Assembly: GCA_016712035.1 (NCBI GenBank)
Contig: JADJRT010000004.1
Coordinates: 186,001 to 250,000, forward strand
Length of the DNA stretch: 64,000 nucleotides
From: Flammeovirgaceae bacterium
GTDB lineage: Bacteria > Bacteroidota > Bacteroidia > Cytophagales > Cyclobacteriaceae
Direction: 5' to 3'
The position numbers and the translations under genes were made by a program. The notes under the pieces were generated by a model. It had not been told where the DNA came from. It did no database searches and worked only from the letters and a program-made list of their open reading frames with translations. Below, in pieces: positions 59,208 to 64,000 of this stretch (its first letter is position 1; every line of letters begins with the position of its first letter).

Positions 59208-60592
59208 ATGGCTGAATCCAAACACGGAAAGATTTTGATCGTTGACGACAACGAGGATCTATTGAAGGCAGCAAAGATGTACCTGAAACGCCATGTGCAC
59301 AGGTTGACATTGAGAAAAACCCGGAAGCCATACCGGCTCTTATGAGCAATGAAGATTACGATGTAATCTTATTGGACATGAACTTCACCAAAGATGTAAG
59401 CAGTGGTAGTGAAGGTTATTATTGGCTTGAGCGGATTCTTAGTATTGATCCTTCAGCGGTGGTCGTGTTGATTACAGCATATGGTGATGTACAGATGGCA
59501 GTAAAGGCAATTAAAGCCGGAGCCACTGACTTTGTTTTAAAACCCTGGGAAAATGAAAAACTATTAGCAACGCTATACTCTTCCATGCGGTTGAGAGAAT
59601 CGCGCGATCAGGTGCAGTCACTTAAAATTAAGAATGAGGAAATCAACCAGTCGATCAACGAAAAATACAGCGACATCATTGGCCAAAGCCAAATCATGCA
59701 ACGAATTTTTCAAACCATCGAACGGGTAGCGCATACAGACGCCAACGTATTGATTCTTGGCGAAAATGGAACAGGCAAAGAGTTGATTGCGCGTGCCATT
59801 CATAGAAACTCTGCCCGAAAAAGTGAATCGTTTGTAAGTGTGGATTTGGGATCGATAACAGAAACTTTGTTTGAGAGTGAACTCTTTGGCCATAAGAAAG
59901 GATCGTTTACCGATGCTAAAGAAGACCGTGCTGGCAGGTTTGAGTTAGCGAATCAAGGCTCTTTGTTTCTCGATGAGATTGGTAACTTATCCATGCCGTT
60001 ACAAGCTAAACTCCTTACAGCTATTCAAAATAAGAAGGTTAACCGGGTTGGCTCCAACAAAGAAACACAAATAGACTTGCGTTTAATCTGCGCAACCAAT
60101 TTGCCACTCTATGAGATGGTTAAGGAAAATCGGTTTCGGCAAGATTTGTTATATCGCATTAACACGATCGAAATAGAAATTCCTCCTTTACGAGATCGCG
60201 TGGAAGATATTCCGCTCCTGGCCTACCACTTCCTCAAGCTTTATGCATCCCGCTACGGAAAAACTATTTCGAAGATCAGCGAAGGCGCGATGACTCGAAT
60301 GACTAAACACCCGTGGCCCGGTAATATTCGTGAGTTACAGCACTCCTTAGAGCGAGCCATCATATTAAGTAACTCTTCCGTACTGCAACCCGAAGATTTT
60401 AATTTCGCGACTCCGGTAACTAAAGAGACCGACCAACAGATTAACCTAGATCAATTTAATCTGGATGAGGTGGAGAAATTACTGATCCGCAAAGTGCTTA
60501 AAAAGTACAATGGCAACATTACACAGGCGGCTGCCGAGTTAGGCCTTACCCGATCCTCCTTGTATCGAAGACTAGAAAAACACGGACTTTAA
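59208..60592 (+). CDS. NtrC-family sigma-54-dependent response regulator; one frame break
   Basis: About 461 aa from ATG 59208 (MAESKHGKILIVDDNEDLLK); one base is missing near 59300, after which VDIEKNPEAIPALMSNEDYD continues to the end. Receiver with phospho-acceptor Asp in VILLDMNF, AAA+ domain with Walker A LILGENGTGKELIARAIHR and Walker B GSLFLDEIGN, and FIS-type HTH (TQAAAELGLTRSSLYRRLEK). The loop that normally reads GAFTGA is GSFTDA. It is divergent from the HlyD gene and probably activates its sigma-54 promoter when phosphorylated by the kinase that follows. Confidence 0.9.
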
Positions 60593-60715
60593 ATTTACGA
60601 ATTACGATTTTAGAATTATGAATTAAAATCTCTACGTTAAACAAACAATTAATCGCACCATTCGTAAATCGTAATTCAGCAATCGTAATTATATAAGTCA
60701 ATCTAACATCGTAAT
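60593..60715. repeat. Inverted pair of TTCGTAAATCGTAATT-type repeats
   Basis: The 129-base gap between regulator and kinase has ATTTACGAAT (60593-60602) with ATTACGATTTTAGAATTATGA, and in inverse orientation ATTCGTAAAT (60660-60669) with CGTAATTCAGCAATCGTAATT. The arms could pair into a long imperfect hairpin in the mRNA. The same words occur at 38668-38699. Confidence 0.5.
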
Positions 60716-60721
60716 TATAAA

Positions 60722-62068
60722 ATGGGCTTTAATGACTTTCGTTTTCGGGTTGCACTTCGGATAATCTTACTGGGGTTGGTGATGACACTTTTTGTGTATA
60801 TGGTTGGCCAGCCTAACATGATTTTTGCAGCCGCACTAACTGTTTTGATTATTGTTGGCCAGTTTGTAGAACTCTATCGATTCACTTCCCAAACAAATCG
60901 TAAACTCACGCGATTTCTGGAATCCGTAAAATATTCTGATTTTATTTCTGGCTTTGCCAATGATAATAAACTGGGCAAAAGCTTTCGCGAATTAAATACC
61001 GCTTTTAACGAAGTACTGGAGGCTTTTAGAAAAGCGAGATCTGAAAAAGAAGAACACTGGCAATACCTCAATACGATCGTTCAGCAAGTGCGCACGGGAA
61101 TCATTTCTTTTGATCTGGAAGGAAATGTGCAGTTGATGAATGCAAATGCCAAGCGGTTTGTTGGTATTGCCAATCTCAAGAATATACATGAACTGGAAAA
61201 AGAAAATCCAAAACTTTATCAAGTGCTTATTGATGTACAGTCTGGCAAAAGTGAACTTTATAAGGAAGGTCAGGAGTATTTGCTTACCCTGCAAGCTACC
61301 GAATTAAGAATTCGTGGAAACACTGTTAAGCTAGTTACTCTTCAAAATATTCAAACGGAACTTCAGAAGCAGGAATTGGAATCGTGGCAAAACCTTACCC
61401 GCGTGTTGCGTCATGAAATCATGAATTCCATTACGCCTATCTCATCCCTTACTTCTACCTTACGGGAAATCTTAGAACAGGATTTAACCAAAAAAGAGGA
61501 TGTCTATGAATTAAAAGCTGAAGGAGCCGATGATTTACGCGAAGGATTAAATACGATCGAAAACCGGAGTAAAGGGCTTATTAAGTTTATTGATGCTTAC
61601 CGCGAATACACTTCCCTTCCGCAACCAAAAATAGCGACCGTGGGCGTAAAGGATTTGATTGAAAAAGTTGCCCAGTTGCTAAAGCCAGAGCTTAAAAAAA
61701 CGGAGATAGATTTCAGTTACAAATGGGAATCTGAGTATCTGACTGTACAGGTTGATACAGAAATGATAGAACAAGTGTTAATCAACCTGGTAAAAAATGC
61801 CATAGAGGCATTAGAGAACACACCATCGGCTCGAATTGAAGTGGTAGGTCGCTACCAGAACAATAGCGTATTAATTGAAGTAATTGATAATGGTCCTGGT
61901 ATTATTCCCGAAGCCATCGAGCGAATTTTTATTCCCTTCTTTACCACCAAAAAAACCGGATCCGGTATTGGCCTTGCTTTATCAAGGCAAATCATGCAAA
62001 TGCATAACGGAGCTTTATCCGTAAAATCTGAATTGGATGTGAAGACAGTCTTTACTTTGAGTTTCTGA
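60722..62068 (+). CDS. NtrY-like sensor histidine kinase
   Basis: 448 aa. Two N-terminal TM helices (RIILLGLVMTLFVYMV and MIFAAALTVLIIVGQFV), a HAMP/PAS region (about 60-200, YLNTIVQQVRTGIISFDLEG), H-box RVLRHEIMNSITPISSLTST (His at about 230), N-box MIEQVLINLVKNAIEAL, G-boxes VIDNGPGIIPEAI and FFTTKKTGSGIGLALSRQIM. The HEIMNSITPI form of the H-box is typical of NtrY-like partners of NtrC regulators. It follows the regulator in the same orientation. Confidence 0.92.
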   Translation: MGFNDFRFRVALRIILLGLVMTLFVYMVGQPNMIFAAALTVLIIVGQFVELYRFTSQTNRKLTRFLESVKYSDFISGFANDNKLGKSFRELNTAFNEVLEAFRKARSEKEEHWQYLNTIVQQVRTGIISFDLEGNVQLMNANAKRFVGIANLKNIHELEKENPKLYQVLIDVQSGKSELYKEGQEYLLTLQATELRIRGNTVKLVTLQNIQTELQKQELESWQNLTRVLRHEIMNSITPISSLTSTLREILEQDLTKKEDVYELKAEGADDLREGLNTIENRSKGLIKFIDAYREYTSLPQPKIATVGVKDLIEKVAQLLKPELKKTEIDFSYKWESEYLTVQVDTEMIEQVLINLVKNAIEALENTPSARIEVVGRYQNNSVLIEVIDNGPGIIPEAIERIFIPFFTTKKTGSGIGLALSRQIMQMHNGALSVKSELDVKTVFTLSF

Positions 62069-62089
62069 TTTCTGAAATAGGATTGAATC

Positions 62090-62581
62090 TCAATCCAAAT
62101 ACTCATCCCACTCGGTCTGTTGAATATTTCCATCGCGCAAGAAAAGTGCGTAGGAAGGTTTATAGGGTCTCCGTTTCAAAACCATTTGAGCATCTTCCGG
62201 GGTATAATCTCCTTTTTTTGCATTGCACCGTTTACATGCGGTTACTAAATTAGCCCAGGTATGGGTACCCCCTTTTGAACTGGGGACAACATGATCTAAC
62301 GTTAAATCTCTGCGCGTTCCACAGTACTGGCATTCAAAATTGTCGCGCTTAAAAACATTTTGTCGTGTTAAACTAACACCCTTATACGGAGCATTCACAT
62401 ATCGGTTTAACCGGATAACAGAGGGCATGGGAAACGACTGGGTCACCGAGTTTAAACGATACCCATTGGCAGGCCGCACCAACTCACTTTTGTTCAGGTA
62501 CACGAGCACAAATGCGCGCTGAACCGAACAAACCATGAGTGGACTATCATCCTGATTAAGTACCAAAACCCGGCTATTCAT
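62090..62581 (-). CDS. HNH endonuclease
   Basis: 163 aa from ATG 62581 (MNSRVLVLNQDDSPLMVCSV). The frame is open 15 codons further up but the family starts here. C-terminal HNH domain: FKRDNFECQYCGTRRDLTLD, DHVVPSSKGGTHTWANLVTA, ACKRCNAKKGD. Two CxxC zinc knuckles and the catalytic DHVVP/N are present. This stand-alone type is very common in Bacteroidota chromosomes and its biological role is unclear. Convergent with the kinase gene, 21 bases apart. Confidence 0.9.
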   Translation of the reverse strand: MNSRVLVLNQDDSPLMVCSVQRAFVLVYLNKSELVRPANGYRLNSVTQSFPMPSVIRLNRYVNAPYKGVSLTRQNVFKRDNFECQYCGTRRDLTLDHVVPSSKGGTHTWANLVTACKRCNAKKGDYTPEDAQMVLKRRPYKPSYALFLRDGNIQQTEWDEYLD

Positions 62582-62637
62582 GATGTGAAAGATAATCCCA
62601 AAGTTTGGGTTTATCAAAATAACCACTCCCTGATAAA

Positions 62638-63432
62638 CTACAAAGGAGTAAGGAATCGCCTTATCTCTATGAGCGAATGGGTATATATTTTAGAATCCTG
62701 CCGCAGGATACCCTCTTCTAAAAGATGATCCACCCGCACCTTGCCATCGGCATGTATAATTCTTTGATCATTCAGAATTATCCCTGCATGAAGATTGTTA
62801 TTTAAATTCCCCTTTAAAAAAGCAACATCGCCATGCTGGGCATCTTCCAATCCTGAAACCTTTTTACCTTCTAATATTTGTCTATCCAGGGTTCGGGGCA
62901 AAATGTTACCCGAGATTTTAAAGACCATTTGTATAAAGCCGGCTGCGTCTACACCAAAAGGGCTTTTGCCGCCAGCCAGATAAGGAGCGTTTAAATATTT
63001 AACCGCAATTGACTTTAAGAATTCAACTTCCCGTTTTTGCCCCAAACTTTTTGACTCGCCATTAAAAGCAAATTGCTCTTCCAGTTTAAAAAGTTCGGAG
63101 TTAGAAATCGGAACAATACTTCCAATTAAAATGGTGACGGGGCTTTTCTTAAATAGAAGGCCACACGTTATGTCTGTAGTAATCTTAAAATTGGCGTTAT
63201 TGATCTGTTCAAAGTATTCGTGCGTAATACCATGATGTTGCTCGGCATCAATCCACCCTTCCGATCCATCAAAATGAATTCGTATGTAAATCCAATTTTT
63301 ATTATCTGGAACGTTAATCACTTCGTAATGATCTCCAAATAATAATTGAGTTACCAATGGAGCGTACTCCTTCGGAGCTTGACGAACCGATACCAATGAC
63401 AATCTACAAACTCCGTAACCCAAAACTTCCAT
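62638..63432 (-). CDS. NlpC/P60 (C40) cell-wall peptidase with SH3-like domain
   Basis: 264 aa. An N-terminal bacterial SH3-like region (MEVLGYGVCRLSLVSVRQAP, LLFGDHYEVI, YIRIHFDGSEGWID) precedes the NlpC/P60 core YLNAPYLAGGKSPFGVDAAG. The catalytic Cys of the usual DCSG motif is replaced: the text reads FGVDAAGFIQMVF, so Cys is Ala. His lies in LHAGIILNDQRIIHADG. It probably binds or cuts peptidoglycan stem peptides, but the missing Cys suggests an inactive or altered enzyme. No signal peptide is seen. It ends 56 bases before the HNH gene and starts 10 bases after smpB. Confidence 0.85.
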   Translation of the reverse strand: MEVLGYGVCRLSLVSVRQAPKEYAPLVTQLLFGDHYEVINVPDNKNWIYIRIHFDGSEGWIDAEQHHGITHEYFEQINNANFKITTDITCGLLFKKSPVTILIGSIVPISNSELFKLEEQFAFNGESKSLGQKREVEFLKSIAVKYLNAPYLAGGKSPFGVDAAGFIQMVFKISGNILPRTLDRQILEGKKVSGLEDAQHGDVAFLKGNLNNNLHAGIILNDQRIIHADGKVRVDHLLEEGILRQDSKIYTHSLIEIRRFLTPL

Positions 63433-63442
63433 GTAAATACAA

Positions 63443-63907
63443 TTATCCGATTTTAATTCTGCTTAATTCACGTTTTATATCCCGCTCTTTAATGCCTTCC
63501 CGCTTATCATGAGTCTTCTTTCCACGAGCCACGGCAATCTCTAATTTAGCTAAACCTCTATCATTAATAAATATCTTGATCGGAATCAACGCCAATCCCT
63601 TCTCTTCAATTTTTGATTCCAGCTTTTTCAATTCCGACTTCTTCATCAGAAGTTTTCGCTCACGCCCTGCCTCATGGTTATAATGGGTACCCTGCGCATA
63701 CGGAGTTATATTAATTCCCTTTGCAAAAATTTCTCCGTTACTAAAGTAACAATAGCCATCTTGCAAATTTACCTTCCCTTCCCGAATCGACTTAATCTCT
63801 GTGCCACGCAACATAATCCCGGCAATATATTTATCAAGAAGCTCGTATTGAAACGTGGCTTGCCGGTTTCGAATGCTTATTGTATCTGAAAATCGCTTCT
63901 CTGCCAT
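63443..63907 (-). CDS. smpB: SsrA-binding protein SmpB
   Basis: 154 aa. Conserved segments: ISIRNRQATFQYELLDKYIA, GIMLRGTEIKSIREGKVNLQ, GYCYFSNGEIFAKGINITPY, ERKLLMKKSELKKLESKIEE, GLALIPIKIFINDRGLAKLE and the C-terminal tail ARGKKTHDKREGIKERD. It binds tmRNA and brings it to stalled ribosomes for trans-translation. Complete and intact. Confidence 0.97.
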   Translation of the reverse strand: MAEKRFSDTISIRNRQATFQYELLDKYIAGIMLRGTEIKSIREGKVNLQDGYCYFSNGEIFAKGINITPYAQGTHYNHEAGRERKLLMKKSELKKLESKIEEKGLALIPIKIFINDRGLAKLEIAVARGKKTHDKREGIKERDIKRELSRIKIG

Positions 63908-63917
63908 AATTACATTT

Positions 63918-64000
63918 CTACCGTAAATTAAATAGGGTTTGCAGTCTCTCTAACTTAAGCATCTTCTGCCCCGTTTTTCCCGTAGCAATCAGTCGCTTTC
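63918..64000 (-). CDS. C-terminal end of an unidentified gene (runs off the window)
   Basis: The reverse strand is open from the window edge to TAG at 63918-63920, reading KRLIATGKTGQKMLKLERL then QTLFNLR. It ends 10 bases before the smpB start, so it would be the upstream gene of that operon. Only about 27 residues are visible, so no family can be given. Confidence 0.35.
   Translation of the reverse strand, partial: KRLIATGKTGQKMLKLERLQTLFNLR

Noticed and set aside
1..64000. tRNA, rRNA, riboswitch or CRISPR array
   Set aside because: Looked for T-loop-like GTTCGAATCC words and regularly spaced repeats by eye and found none convincing. A covariance-model scan would be needed to be certain.

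Overview
The window looks like a chromosomal segment of a pigmented, aerobic member of the Bacteroidota, probably the order Cytophagales. This is inferred from gene content: type III glutamine synthetase, FtsX/MacB-type permeases in tandem, two-component propeller kinases, a Lacal_2735-type small protein, a planctomycete-type cytochrome/DUF1501 operon, and a carotenoid pathway with CruF, CrtD, CrtY and CrtZ. I saw no rRNA, tRNA, CRISPR array, prophage or transposase.

Layout. 1-9.2 kb: the 5' part of glutamine synthetase III, a membrane fatty-acid-hydroxylase protein, an adhesin-like DUF2807 protein, a TerB-like protein, a lipoprotein amidohydrolase, an LTA-synthase-like sulfatase, a beta-barrel protein, a CapA-like metallophosphatase and the nuclease PdeM. 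9.4-13.3 kb: a PiT phosphate transporter and the ligase-associated DEXH helicase. 13.3-17.8 kb: carotenoid cluster 1 (CarH/LitR-like MerR regulator, ECF sigma factor, crtI, crtB, idi). 17.8-31.5 kb: a porin and a signalling island with a response-regulator/nucleotide-cyclase fusion, a stand-alone receiver and three large histidine kinases. A small inverted-repeat-bounded GxxExxY gene sits between two of the kinases. 31.7-34.7 kb: a Lacal_2735 protein, a photolyase and a DUF2867-type SDR, probably part of a light-stress set. 34.7-41 kb: a DUF4440 lipoprotein and a three-gene cytochrome c/LRR, DUF1501 and PSD1 operon. 41-45.5 kb: carotenoid cluster 2 (SRPBCC, crtZ, crtD, cruF, crtY). 46-62 kb: a BNR-propeller protein, then an ABC exporter locus (three permeases, one ATPase, one HlyD adaptor) divergent from a sigma-54 activator and its NtrY-like kinase. 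62-64 kb: HNH endonuclease, NlpC/P60 peptidase, smpB and the tail of one more gene.

How genes work together. The two carotenoid clusters together encode IPP isomerisation, phytoene synthesis and desaturation, one-end hydration (CruF), 3',4'-desaturation (CrtD), cyclisation (CrtY) and ring hydroxylation (CrtZ). That set predicts a saproxanthin-type monocyclic carotenoid. No GGPP synthase or ketolase is visible here. The CarH-like regulator next to an ECF sigma factor suggests light control. The exporter locus shows two kinds of promoter-like signal: a near-consensus sigma-54 site with paired upstream palindromes before the adaptor gene, and ECF-type GCAACC/CGTCTAA motifs before the ATPase and each permease.

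Sequence quality. At least 25 single-base frame breaks interrupt otherwise well-conserved genes, many in A, T or G runs, so most look like uncorrected assembly errors rather than real pseudogenes. Such genes are listed here once, over their full span. The in-frame TAA in crtB is different in kind, being a substitution.
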